Part shown: one piece after another, positions 26,297 to 34,470 of the stretch | Numbering within the stretch: position 1 is the first letter of the stretch | Layout of the letters: every line of letters starts with the position of its first letter | Source of the DNA: Staphylococcus sp. 17KM0847 | GTDB lineage: Bacteria > Bacillota > Bacilli > Staphylococcales > Staphylococcaceae | Direction of reading: 5' to 3' | NCBI RefSeq assembly: GCF_013463155.1 | Contig: NZ_CP040781.1 | Location: 1,860,001-1,924,000 of the forward strand | Length of the DNA stretch: 64,000 nucleotides | Notes under the pieces: model-generated | Told to the model about the DNA's origin: nothing | Seen by the model: the letters and a program-made list of their open reading frames with translations, nothing else | Databases searched by the model: none | Made by a program: the position numbers and the translations under genes

Positions 26297-27238
26297 ATGA
26301 AACCTATTTATTTCAATCATGATGGCGGTGTAGATGACTTAATCTCACTTTTCTTACTCTTACATATGGACTCGGTCGACCTTATAGGTGTCAGTACAAT
26401 TGGTGCTGACTGCTATGTTGAACCTTCAGAAAGCGCCTCACGCAAAATTATTAATCGCTTTGCAAAACAACCACTAGATGTTGCCGCTTCACAAGAACGT
26501 GGTAAAAATCCATTCCCAAAAGATTGGCGTATGCATGCCTTTTTTATGGATGCACTCCCTATTTTAAACGAGCCATGTACAATCCAATCTCAATTATTGG
26601 CTCAACACGCTTACGAAGATATCATCGATAAAATACAAAATACTGATAAACCTGTGACTTTGTTATTTACAGGCCCTTTGACCGATCTTGCAAAAGCATT
26701 AGATGTTGCACCAGAAATTGAACAAAATATCGAACGCCTTGTATGGATGGGAGGAACATTTTTAGAAAAAGGAAATGTAGAAGAACCTGAACATGATGGT
26801 ACAGCAGAGTGGAACGCTTTTTGGGATCCCGAAGCAGTAGCACGCGTCTTCGCAACAAATATTCCAATCGATATGATTGCTTTAGAAAGTACAAACCAAG
26901 TACCGCTGACACCTGCAATTCGACAATACTGGGCAAACCAACGTCAACATACCGGTGTAGATTTCCTTGGTGTAAGTTATGCTGCTGTACCACCGCTTAC
27001 ACATTTCCAAACAAACTCAACATATTTTCTATGGGATGTACTTACAACAGCTTATATCGGAAAACCCGAACTTGTACGACAAAAAGTAGTACATGCTTCT
27101 GTTTTCACATCTGGTCCAAGCCAAGGACGGACATATATTGATAACGTGAATGGTCGCCCATTAAACCTGGTATATCATGTTGAACACGATGCCTTTTTTG
27201 AATATATTACAAACTTAGCAAAACAAGTACGTGATTAA
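26297..27238 (+). CDS. Inosine-uridine preferring nucleoside hydrolase family protein
   Basis: This 313-residue protein has the IUNH fold, hydrolysing the N-glycosidic bond of ribonucleosides. The N-terminal Ca-binding motif is FNHDGGVDDLISL (residues 5-17) in place of the common DTDxGxDDA; the first Asp of the family motif is replaced by Asn (NHDGG), while the DD pair remains. Other landmarks are LLFTGPLTDLAKAL (about 121-134), WMGGTF (about 151-156) and EWNAFWDPEAVARVF (about 173-187). ATG 26297 with AAAGGAG upstream is the start; the reading frame extends 53 codons further upstream without a ribosome-binding site. Salvage of nucleosides, possibly linked to deoCB, is likely. Confidence 0.85.
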   Translation: MKPIYFNHDGGVDDLISLFLLLHMDSVDLIGVSTIGADCYVEPSESASRKIINRFAKQPLDVAASQERGKNPFPKDWRMHAFFMDALPILNEPCTIQSQLLAQHAYEDIIDKIQNTDKPVTLLFTGPLTDLAKALDVAPEIEQNIERLVWMGGTFLEKGNVEEPEHDGTAEWNAFWDPEAVARVFATNIPIDMIALESTNQVPLTPAIRQYWANQRQHTGVDFLGVSYAAVPPLTHFQTNSTYFLWDVLTTAYIGKPELVRQKVVHASVFTSGPSQGRTYIDNVNGRPLNLVYHVEHDAFFEYITNLAKQVRD

Positions 27239-27403
27239 ATCACCTGATTATGTTTCATAATATATTTACAATTGGAAAACTAAAATTTTGGATTCGCTCT
27301 CATAAAACAAGATATTTTATATTTATAAATATCCATAAAACGATGCACTTTAGAACATCAACGCGTTTAAAAATAAAAAGTATAAGATTATTTAATAATT
27401 TTA

Positions 27404-27412
27404 TGATATAAT
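27404..27412 (+). promoter_or_regulatory. Extended -10 promoter (TGATATAAT) of candidate small RNA
   Basis: TGATATAAT is a perfect extended -10 element (TGn-TATAAT). No good -35 is present, as is common for extended -10 promoters. It has no protein-coding gene downstream on its strand before the terminator hairpin at 27457. Confidence 0.5.
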
Positions 27413-27418
27413 CACGTT

Positions 27419-27490
27419 ATAGTGTTAATTATTTTTATATTAATTGAACCTTTTTGGCCTACGTCCTCCCCATAGTGGCGTGGGCTTTTT
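27419..27490 (+). ncRNA. Candidate C-rich-loop small RNA (~72 nt)
   Basis: Starting about 7 nt after the extended -10, the transcript would be AU-rich and end in a terminator hairpin: GCCTACG (27457-27463) pairs with CGTGGGC (27479-27485), an inner CC/GG pair follows, and TTTTT comes next. The hairpin loop holds TCCCC. Unpaired UCCC-type motifs in terminal loops are known features of several staphylococcal regulatory RNAs, where they bind Shine-Dalgarno sequences. The upper and lower boundaries are inferred; no peptide frame is evident. It might simply be a stand-alone terminator. Confidence 0.4.
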
Positions 27491-27518
27491 GTATTCATAT
27501 ACTTTTACAGTTAAAAAT

Positions 27519-27556
27519 GGGGCAGAAATCTTTTTAACCCTCAAGATTTCCACCCT
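27519..27556. repeat. Dispersed hairpin repeat (reduced copy), probable terminator of Dcu gene
   Basis: GGGCAGAAATCTT pairs imperfectly with AAGATTTCCACCCT; the minus strand continues with ATTTTTAA, so it can end the transcript from the Dcu transporter gene. It shares the GGGCAGAAA start with the other copies. Confidence 0.45.
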
Positions 27557-27642
27557 ACGCTCAACAAGAATCATCCGCTTCTAAAATCGTTTCCTGCTAT
27601 TAAATTTTATAATCGATACTTCTAACTTCTGTATACTATATT

Positions 27643-28944
27643 CTAAATTCCGATAATCATTCTAATCGTCAAACCAACGATAACTGTTGTACCAATCAAA
27701 AAGAAACCTGGAACTAAAAAGCTTGTTGTTTTTGTAGAACGTGTTTCGTCAACATCTACCGCAAATAAAATTGTAGGCTGTGCTGGAATAACAAAGTTAA
27801 CATTTAATGTTTGCGCAATCGCTATAAAAAATGTTGGTGGGATTCCTAATGTCATGACAATCGGCACCATAATCGATGCTGTCGCAGATTGAGAAATCAC
27901 AATCATTGCTACTAAACCGACAAGTAAAACAAGAAGCCATGGTGCTTGAGCAACTAGACCACCAATTTGCTTTTCCATAATATCGCGATTGGCAGACGCA
28001 CTAAAAATCGTAGCTCCAAGCCACCCGGGTCCCAACACAGCAAATAATGCGCCAATTGCAGCTTGCGTAATATGTGTGTTTAATATTTCATTCGGTTGGA
28101 TTTTAATTAATAATAAATTAACCATTGCACTCATATACATAAAGAGTTGCACAAGGTCAGTCATTTGTAGTTTCACAATGTCTCCATCAATTTTAAAAGA
28201 CGGACCTAATTCAGGAAAAATACCGAATATTAAAATACAGCCCACTGCAATAATAAATGATAATACACCTATTTTTACACGTGTTGAATAAGTTCGAGAT
28301 ACGTCTTCTTTAACAATCTTCTGCAACATCGTCTCAGCTTGGCGTTCATCCATTTTTGTATTACCAACAAATGTCATAAAGATACTTAAAATGACCATAC
28401 TGATCAATGCTGTCGGTAATACAATCGCTAAATAATTTCCCATTGTAATCCCTAGTCCTGCAAACTCAGAAATCATATATGCTGTTGCAGAAGCTGCCGG
28501 ACTACACAATAAAGCAATATTGGCTGTCAATACAGAAGCAGTCAACGGCTTTTTCGGTTGAATTCGTGCCTTGAGTGCCGTTTTGGCAATAATAGGCTCT
28601 AACGATAAAGCAATATTCGTGGTGCCAATACCAAACACAAACAAAAAAACAATCATTGGTGCAATAAAAATAATCGACTTAGGAAAGCGCTCAATCACTT
28701 TGGAAGCAAGTTGTACTAAATAATCAATACCCCCTGTTGCTTGGAGCGTCCCACCTGCGATACCAATAGATAGAATGATTAACACTGCAGTGACAGGTGC
28801 CGAACCTGGAGGGAGTCCAAAACCAAATATCATTATAAGTTGTGCAACAATTGCAAAAATACCACACCCTAATGCACCAGCTATACGTAAGCCAAGTACA
28901 ATAGCAATGATCATTATAATAATTTCAATACCAAAAAGAAGCAT
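27643..28944 (-). CDS. Dcu-family anaerobic C4-dicarboxylate transporter
   Basis: This 433-residue membrane protein of the DcuA/DcuB family has 10-12 predicted helices. It matches the family across IIIMIIAIVLGLRIAG (TM1), GGIDYLVQLASKVIERFPK (about residues 67-85), IAPMIVFLFVFGIGTTNIALS and LTASVLTANIALLCSPAAS (about 125-145). Family members exchange fumarate, aspartate and succinate. I use the ATG at 28944 with GAGGAAG upstream; the frame stays open 40 codons further upstream but that segment is Lys/Asn-rich and unlike the family. The gene stands alone between two divergent or unrelated genes. Confidence 0.85.
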   Translation of the reverse strand: MLLFGIEIIIMIIAIVLGLRIAGALGCGIFAIVAQLIMIFGFGLPPGSAPVTAVLIILSIGIAGGTLQATGGIDYLVQLASKVIERFPKSIIFIAPMIVFLFVFGIGTTNIALSLEPIIAKTALKARIQPKKPLTASVLTANIALLCSPAASATAYMISEFAGLGITMGNYLAIVLPTALISMVILSIFMTFVGNTKMDERQAETMLQKIVKEDVSRTYSTRVKIGVLSFIIAVGCILIFGIFPELGPSFKIDGDIVKLQMTDLVQLFMYMSAMVNLLLIKIQPNEILNTHITQAAIGALFAVLGPGWLGATIFSASANRDIMEKQIGGLVAQAPWLLVLLVGLVAMIVISQSATASIMVPIVMTLGIPPTFFIAIAQTLNVNFVIPAQPTILFAVDVDETRSTKTTSFLVPGFFLIGTTVIVGLTIRMIIGI

Positions 28945-29145
28945 TCTTTTTCTTCCTCTTTTCATTTTCAATGTGAATATTTTAACATAATAATGATTAT
29001 TTTTTAACGCATTCTTTTGTAGCTTTTTGACATATTTGTTAACATAAATGCAATTCATATACAATATCGAATCATATCACTAGCATTTCACTTCAAAAAG
29101 CTTTTAACTTTAAGTTACAAATTATTTATGAAAGGTGATTATAAA

Positions 29146-29835
29146 ATGCATACAATTACTGATAAAGTTGCCATTATTACAGGAGCAAGTAGTGGTATTG
29201 GCGCTGCGATCGCACGTCAACTTGATGAACACAACGTGAAAGTTGCATTATTATCACGCAGCGAAGACAAAATGAGTGATGTTGCTACACATTTTAAAGA
29301 TGCACTCATTATTCCAACAGATGTTACTAACAAAGATGAAGTACAACAAGCTGTGCAACATGTCATAGAACATTTTGGCAAGATTGATATTTTGGTCAAC
29401 AGTGCGGGTCTTATGACTTCTTCGGCTATTACAAAAGGTGATGTCGACGGATGGGATACTATGATTGATGTCAATATCAAAGGCACGTTATACGCAATTC
29501 ATGCGGTAATGCCATATTTACAATCACAGTCTTCTGGACATATTATTAACATTTCTTCTATATCTGGCTTCGAAGTTACTAAAGTCAGTACATTGTATAG
29601 TGCGACAAAAGCTGCCGTACATACGATTACGCAAGGACTTGAAAAAGAGCTGGCACGCACAGGTATCCGAACAACAAGCATTTCACCCGGAATGGTGGAT
29701 ACGCCACTCAATGCAGATAGTGACTTTGGAGGCCGCAAAATGTTAGACGCTAATGATATTGCGAGTGCTGTCACTTACGCCTTAACACAACCGCCACATG
29801 TCAATATCAACGAAATTACAGTACGCCCTGTTTGA
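29146..29835 (+). CDS. Short-chain dehydrogenase/reductase (YdfG-like)
   Basis: This 229-residue classical SDR has the cofactor loop TGASSGIG (about residues 13-20), the NSAG motif (in LVNSAGLM), the catalytic Ser in NISSISG (about 140) and the Tyr-Lys pair in LYSATKAAV (about 152-160). The C terminus is short. It resembles the NADP-dependent YdfG/serine 3-dehydrogenase branch, but the substrate is not predictable. The ATG at 29146 has AAAGGTGATT upstream and an earlier in-frame ATG (29128) lies before that site. Monocistronic. Confidence 0.82.
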   Translation: MHTITDKVAIITGASSGIGAAIARQLDEHNVKVALLSRSEDKMSDVATHFKDALIIPTDVTNKDEVQQAVQHVIEHFGKIDILVNSAGLMTSSAITKGDVDGWDTMIDVNIKGTLYAIHAVMPYLQSQSSGHIINISSISGFEVTKVSTLYSATKAAVHTITQGLEKELARTGIRTTSISPGMVDTPLNADSDFGGRKMLDANDIASAVTYALTQPPHVNINEITVRPV

Positions 29836-30025
29836 CCACCATACGATGTCATAAACCTATACGATTAAAATAATTGCTTAGAAAGCAAAATACACGCTTG
29901 AATCCTACTTGCTATAACACTTGTACCACTATATCGATATGAATATTCGTTGTCTTACTCCTTTTCTAATATAGTTTAGTCTGATTCGTGACATTGACAT
30001 CTTTTCTTTAAAAACCTAAACTTAA

Positions 30026-30040
30026 TGTAAGCGGTTTACA
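30026..30040 (+). promoter_or_regulatory. cre/LacI-type operator-like palindrome
   Basis: TGTAAGCGGTTTACA is an almost perfect palindrome (TGTAA...TTACA around a CG-containing centre) 24 bp upstream of the next start codon. It resembles LacI/GalR-family and CcpA sites, though one base longer than the usual cre. Confidence 0.4.
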
Positions 30041-30064
30041 CCTAACAACTAAGGGGGAGATATT

Positions 30065-31000
30065 GTGACAAATATAGCAATAGCTGGTGCCGGTGCTATG
30101 GGAAGTCGTATCGGAAGTTATATTAAACAAGCTGGATACTCCGTTACATTGATTGATACTTGGGAAGACCACGTTCGTGCAATCAATACAAACGGTTTAG
30201 AAGTTCAAACAGAAACAGATACTTATACTGTAAATATCCCTGCTATATTACCAACCGAAGTGACTGAATCATTTGACTTCATTATTATCCTGACTAAAGC
30301 GATGCAGTCAGAGTCTATGATTCAAGAACTCTATAATAGAGGTGCCATTCATCAAGATACTGCCATTTTAACGATGATGAATGGTTTAGGTCACGATGAA
30401 CGATTCAAAAAAATTGTCCCACACTCGCAAATCTTTTTAGCAGTGACTATGTGGACAGCAGGTATGCGTGGTCCTGGACAAATTTTACTAGAAGGTCAAG
30501 GCAGTATTGAGTTTCAACGTGCAGACGGTCAGGTAGATCACCGTACTGAAGCCATCAACAAAATCTTCAATGACGCGGGACTTAATGCCAAAGTGAGTAA
30601 CAATGTTTTCCAATCCATTTGGTCTAAAGCAACGTTAAATAGTGTCTTAAACCCTTTATGTAGTATTTTGAATAAAACCATCTATGAATTTGGCAGCTAT
30701 GAACATACTCGTGCAATGGTACAGCCTATCATCGAAGAAATCGTTGCAGTCGGTCAAACACGTGGTGTTACTCTCGATGCTGAAGCACTTCTCAAAAAAA
30801 TTGAAGCAGCCTATCCTAAGGAAACACAAGGCTTACACTATCCATCTATGCACCAAGATTTATATCATGGACGTTATACTGAAGTAGATTACTTGAATGG
30901 CCAAATTAGCCAGTATGGTCGTGAGGCAAATATCCCAACACCTAACAACGATATGTTGACACATCTTATTCATCAATTAGAGATGAAGTATGTAAAATAA
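30065..31000 (+). CDS. 2-dehydropantoate 2-reductase family protein (PanE/ApbA)
   Basis: This 311-residue ketopantoate reductase-like protein has the N-terminal NADP loop IAIAGAGAMGSRIGSYI (residues 4-20), MMNGLGHDERF (about 114-124) and a conserved Lys/Asn/Asn region in SIWSKATLNSVLNPLC (about 185-200), where Lys is the family acid catalyst. Whether it truly acts in pantothenate synthesis is uncertain because panB/panC are not next to it and many bacteria carry paralogues acting on other 2-oxo acids. The start is GTG 30065, preceded by AGGGGGAGA. A palindromic operator-like site lies just upstream. Confidence 0.83.
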   Translation: MTNIAIAGAGAMGSRIGSYIKQAGYSVTLIDTWEDHVRAINTNGLEVQTETDTYTVNIPAILPTEVTESFDFIIILTKAMQSESMIQELYNRGAIHQDTAILTMMNGLGHDERFKKIVPHSQIFLAVTMWTAGMRGPGQILLEGQGSIEFQRADGQVDHRTEAINKIFNDAGLNAKVSNNVFQSIWSKATLNSVLNPLCSILNKTIYEFGSYEHTRAMVQPIIEEIVAVGQTRGVTLDAEALLKKIEAAYPKETQGLHYPSMHQDLYHGRYTEVDYLNGQISQYGREANIPTPNNDMLTHLIHQLEMKYVK

Positions 31001-31003
31001 CTT

Positions 31004-31052
31004 AAAAGGCGTGTGATGTGCCTCGCTACAACGAAGCAATCACACGCCTTTT
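31004..31052. terminator. Bidirectional terminator after panE-like gene
   Basis: AAAAGGCGTGTGAT (31004-31017) pairs exactly with ATCACACGCCTTTT (31039-31052); the loop is 21 nt. It lies between convergent genes. Confidence 0.88.
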
Positions 31053-31069
31053 ATATGTTTTGATGGGTA

Positions 31070-31825
31070 TTATATAATCGCATCTGGCTCTTCGGGTAAA
31101 ATTTGTCCACCATCAATAACAAGACTTTGGCCTGTAATAAACTTAGCTTGTGGACTAGCAAAGAATGCCACTGCATAACCAATATCAAATGGCTCTCCTA
31201 ACGCATGTGTTGGAATAATTTTGCGCGTTCCTTCCAAGTAAGCCTCCCCTTGTGCTTTCAACCCTTCTGTCAAAACATTACCCGGCTGTACAGCATTGAT
31301 TGTAATGCCGTATTTCGCATACTCTAATGCTGCACTACGCATAAAACCTAACTGACCTGCTTTTGTTGCGCCATAATGCGACCACCCCGGATAACCCGTA
31401 ATCGGTCCAGTGACTGATGAAGTTAATATAACACGTCCATACCCTTGTGCTTTCATGACATTGAGCACAGCTTGCGTCATGAGAAACATCCCTTTTAAAT
31501 TAACATTTTGAATATAATCCCAATCATCTTCTGTTAATTTTTCAATCGGAATTTGCGGGTAGACACCTGTATTAGATGCTAAAATATCGATGCGTTCATA
31601 TTTTCCAATAATATCCGCTATAACAAATTCAATACGTGCCTTATCTGTCACATCTAACTCATAAAAGTCTCCACCGACATCTTTCGCCGTTTGTTGACCT
31701 TGAACGCTATCGATATCACCAATAATAACTTTTGCACCCGCTTGCGCTAACGCCTCAACAATACCTTTACCAATACCGTTGGCACCACCAGTTACTAAAG
31801 CAATTTGTTGTGAAAGTTCTATCAT
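31070..31825 (-). CDS. Short-chain dehydrogenase/reductase (UcpA-like)
   Basis: This 251-residue classical SDR has the cofactor loop TGGANGIGKG (residues 12-21), an Asp after beta-2 (GDIDS) suggesting NAD preference, a variant SNTG in place of NNAG, the catalytic Ser in ILTSSVTG (about 137), Tyr-Lys in HYGATKAG (about 150-157) and the C-terminal FITGQSLVIDGGQ. It resembles the UcpA/sorbitol-6-phosphate dehydrogenase-like branch. The substrate is unknown. The start ATG follows AAGGCAT. It is not co-transcribed with a visible partner. Confidence 0.82.
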   Translation of the reverse strand: MIELSQQIALVTGGANGIGKGIVEALAQAGAKVIIGDIDSVQGQQTAKDVGGDFYELDVTDKARIEFVIADIIGKYERIDILASNTGVYPQIPIEKLTEDDWDYIQNVNLKGMFLMTQAVLNVMKAQGYGRVILTSSVTGPITGYPGWSHYGATKAGQLGFMRSAALEYAKYGITINAVQPGNVLTEGLKAQGEAYLEGTRKIIPTHALGEPFDIGYAVAFFASPQAKFITGQSLVIDGGQILPEEPDAII

Positions 31826-32167
31826 ATGCCTTACACCCTTTCATTATTTTAAAAGCCTCTCTTTTATTGTAAACCTTTTCACAAACAATTAAAATCATTA
31901 AACAGCGTTAATATATATCGTAGACACCCACACACTGAACTAACCTATATTAAGATATTAAAGGTTATGCAATACTCCTTGTTGAACAATCCGTAATTTT
32001 GTAGATTAACCCTTCTCCAGTGACTATTCATTCTTAATATTTGAATCAATTGGACTATGACTATCATATATATCTTTTCTTTCTTTAATTTGAGTGCCAT
32101 CGTATTGTTTGAATATTGTATTCATAGTACGCATATAGTCCATCTGAGTGAACAACTTTTCCAAACA
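31826..32167. other. Intergenic region without a supported gene
   Basis: An AT-rich stretch. One minus-strand reading frame (about 64 codons, 32024-32218) overlaps the adcA terminator and has no ribosome-binding site, so I do not call it. I see no promoter I would defend. Confidence 0.5.
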
Positions 32168-32214
32168 GTAAAAAGAAAGACACCTACTACAACGTAATTG
32201 TTGCAATAGATGCC
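32168..32214 (-). terminator. Terminator of adcA
   Basis: On the minus strand GGCATCTATTGCAAC pairs with GTTGTAGTAGGTGTC over 15 positions (five G-U pairs) around a 6-nt loop, followed by TTTCTTTTT. It is 11 bp past the adcA stop. Confidence 0.8.
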
Positions 32215-32224
32215 TCACTAAAAA

Positions 32225-33766
32225 TTAATGTGCTAACATTTCTTCTTTTACTTCTTCTTTAGATAAGTCTGAAGGATAATAAGTTGGCCAATTATCTAAT
32301 TCTTTTAATACTTTGTCTCGATCATTACCCATGAAAATATGATAGTGACTTGTTTTTGTTGGTGCAATATTATGGTCACTAAATTGTACATATTTAGGCA
32401 AATCCTCGGAAGGTTCACCTTCTAACTTAAATGTATAACGTACACCTCTATTTCCTGCTTCATAATCTAAAATATCTTTACCATCATAGTGATATGTTCC
32501 TTTTACAGTTTGACCATCTTTCATGAAAGTAATTGTATCGTTAGTAATCTTAATATGATCAATGTCTGTTTTATAACCTGTATCATAATAATCTTTATAC
32601 GCTTTAGCGGATTTATCTCCCTTGTCCTCAGCTTTATGCTCAAATACTTCATCCAATGTACCATCTTTTAATAGTGGATAAACAGATTGCCATTCTCCCG
32701 CATAATCTGAAAGTTCACGATCTTTCACTTGACTATCTTTGAAATAACCATCTTGAATCGCCTTAGAATGTTTATCTGCTGCTTTATCATCTTCAGCTTC
32801 AATTTTATCATTTAATGCTTTTTCAATATTTTTAACATTTTCTTTCATCAATGTTTGATAAGTTGCATCTTTCGCCTGATCCTTACTTACAGCTTCCATG
32901 TTATTGAACTTTAATGGTTTAGCATCTGTTTCCTTACGAATTGTATCTGTTACTTTATTCGCAACATTTTCTTCATATAAAATATATTTTGCACCTGTAT
33001 CATTAATTTCTTTAACGATTTCAGTTAATTCTTTTTGTGATGGATCTTCAGCGTTCAAACTCTGAACCCCTTTTTGAACAAAACCATAACGATCTGCAAG
33101 ATAACCTAATGATTCGTGTGAAACAAACACAGCATGCCCTTTATGACCTTCTGTTGCTTGCTTCATATCACTATCCAATCCATCTAACTCTTTTAGTAAT
33201 TTATCCGCATTTTTCTTATACTCATCTTTATGGTCTGGATCACGTTTACTCAAATCATCACGAATAGCTTCAACAAACGCTTTATCTATATTAGGGTCTA
33301 ACCATACGTGCGGATCATAACCACCATGATGATGATGTTCATGCTCTTCTGATTCATGATCATGGTCCTCTTCATCCCCATGCTCATGCTGATCAGTTAA
33401 TAACTCCGCTTTATTCAGTTGATCTTCTAAAGAAAGTTTATGACTCTCTTTCTTGATTGTCCCTGCCACTTTTTTAGCTACGGGATCTAAGTTATCGCCT
33501 GTATACACAAAAACATCTGACTTACTCGCACCGATAATATCCTTTTGTGAGGGTTCAAAACTATGTAAATCTGCGCCTTTAGGATAAATCGAATCTACTT
33601 CAACATGTTCCCCACCAATTTGTTGTACAAATGATTGAAGTGGGAAAACCGTTGTTGTTACTTTTAATTTATCATTTGAAGCAGCCTTATCATCTGACTG
33701 GCCACACGCTACTAACAGCGTTCCTGCTAACACAGCAGTTGCGATTGCTTTTAAACTTTTGTTCAT
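32225..33766 (-). CDS. adcA: Zinc ABC transporter substrate-binding lipoprotein AdcA (ZnuA-ZinT fusion)
   Basis: This 513-residue lipoprotein (lipobox LLVAC, Cys21) has two zinc modules. The N-terminal cluster A-I/ZnuA-like domain (about 30-315) has the zinc ligand region in ADLHSFEPS (His68), a His-rich loop at 127-147 (HEHGDEEDHDHESEEHEHHH), the next ligand in DPHVWLDPN (His153) and a third in FVSHESLGYLADRYG (about 215). The C-terminal ZinT domain (about 335-513) has the AGEWQSVYPLL start and the HYHIFMGND metal motif. It captures zinc for an AdcBC-type permease, which is not encoded nearby. A Zur-box-like palindrome precedes the gene. Confidence 0.94.
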   Translation of the reverse strand: MNKSLKAIATAVLAGTLLVACGQSDDKAASNDKLKVTTTVFPLQSFVQQIGGEHVEVDSIYPKGADLHSFEPSQKDIIGASKSDVFVYTGDNLDPVAKKVAGTIKKESHKLSLEDQLNKAELLTDQHEHGDEEDHDHESEEHEHHHHGGYDPHVWLDPNIDKAFVEAIRDDLSKRDPDHKDEYKKNADKLLKELDGLDSDMKQATEGHKGHAVFVSHESLGYLADRYGFVQKGVQSLNAEDPSQKELTEIVKEINDTGAKYILYEENVANKVTDTIRKETDAKPLKFNNMEAVSKDQAKDATYQTLMKENVKNIEKALNDKIEAEDDKAADKHSKAIQDGYFKDSQVKDRELSDYAGEWQSVYPLLKDGTLDEVFEHKAEDKGDKSAKAYKDYYDTGYKTDIDHIKITNDTITFMKDGQTVKGTYHYDGKDILDYEAGNRGVRYTFKLEGEPSEDLPKYVQFSDHNIAPTKTSHYHIFMGNDRDKVLKELDNWPTYYPSDLSKEEVKEEMLAH

Positions 33767-33786
33767 GTCACGTTCTCCTTGTTCAA

Positions 33787-33806
33787 ATAGTAATCATTAC
33801 GATTAA
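33787..33806 (-). promoter_or_regulatory. Zur box of adcA
   Basis: On the minus strand the core AATCGTAATGATTAC agrees exactly with the centre of the staphylococcal Zur operator (TAAATCGTAATNATTACGATTTA) and is flanked by A/T. It ends about 25 bp upstream of the adcA start codon. Confidence 0.75.
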
Positions 33807-33927
33807 AAATTATACAGGAGTCCGTATTATTCCGCAATACCTAATTTATATATTTTCAAGTCCATCGTTAGATTTTGAGGTGGTATTCTTTTTAACATTA
33901 CTTTGAATTACACTGTCAAAATTTTGT

Positions 33928-34470
33928 CTATGCTTCGATATAAACAGACTGTGCTATATTTTGGGTGGCGTGATATGTCGGCAAATGAATGACACGCTGA
34001 TTGAGTGAACCTTTGTATGCTAAATTGGGTCTATACAAAGACTGAAGAAACATACCGTCTACAAGTATATCTATATCATCGAGAATTTGACGGCGCTCAT
34101 TATTTTGTCGCCATAGATATTCGAGTTGATACCCTGTCCAAACCCAAATCGTCTTGTTATGACCAAAGCGCTCACGAAAAGCTTGAATGAGCGGTTGAAC
34201 AATAGATAAATTACAAAAAGGTTCTCCACCTAAAATACTTAGTCCATCAATATAGATCGGTGCACAAGCAGTTAAGATTTCATCTATTATTTGGGTAGTC
34301 ACACGTTCACCATAGCGAAAATGCTGAGCAGCAACGTTGTAACATCCCTTACATTGAAAAGGGCATCCTGATACATACACACTACATCGTACTCCTTCAC
34401 CATCAACAAAACTATGTGTTTCAATTTTAGCTATATATCCGGCTCCTTGTATAAGTTGTCGCTGTTTCAT
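33928..34470 (-). CDS. nrdG: Anaerobic ribonucleotide reductase activating protein NrdG
   Basis: This 180-residue radical-SAM activase installs the glycyl radical on NrdD. The 4Fe-4S motif is SGCPFQCKGCYN (CX3CX2C, about residues 34-45), and GGEPFCN (SAM-binding GGE) follows near 83. Its start overlaps the nrdD stop by 4 bp, so the two are translationally coupled. It functions in the cytoplasm without oxygen. Confidence 0.94.
   Translation of the reverse strand: MKQRQLIQGAGYIAKIETHSFVDGEGVRCSVYVSGCPFQCKGCYNVAAQHFRYGERVTTQIIDEILTACAPIYIDGLSILGGEPFCNLSIVQPLIQAFRERFGHNKTIWVWTGYQLEYLWRQNNERRQILDDIDILVDGMFLQSLYRPNLAYKGSLNQRVIHLPTYHATQNIAQSVYIEA

Noticed and set aside
28985-29003. Fur box upstream of the Dcu transporter (TAATAATGATTATTT)
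   Set aside because: Only the AT-rich core matches; too few consensus positions to distinguish from background in this AT-rich spacer.
32024-32218. Minus-strand 64-codon frame after adcA
   Set aside because: It contains the adcA terminator hairpin, lacks a ribosome-binding site and matches nothing I recognise. A gene remnant cannot be excluded.
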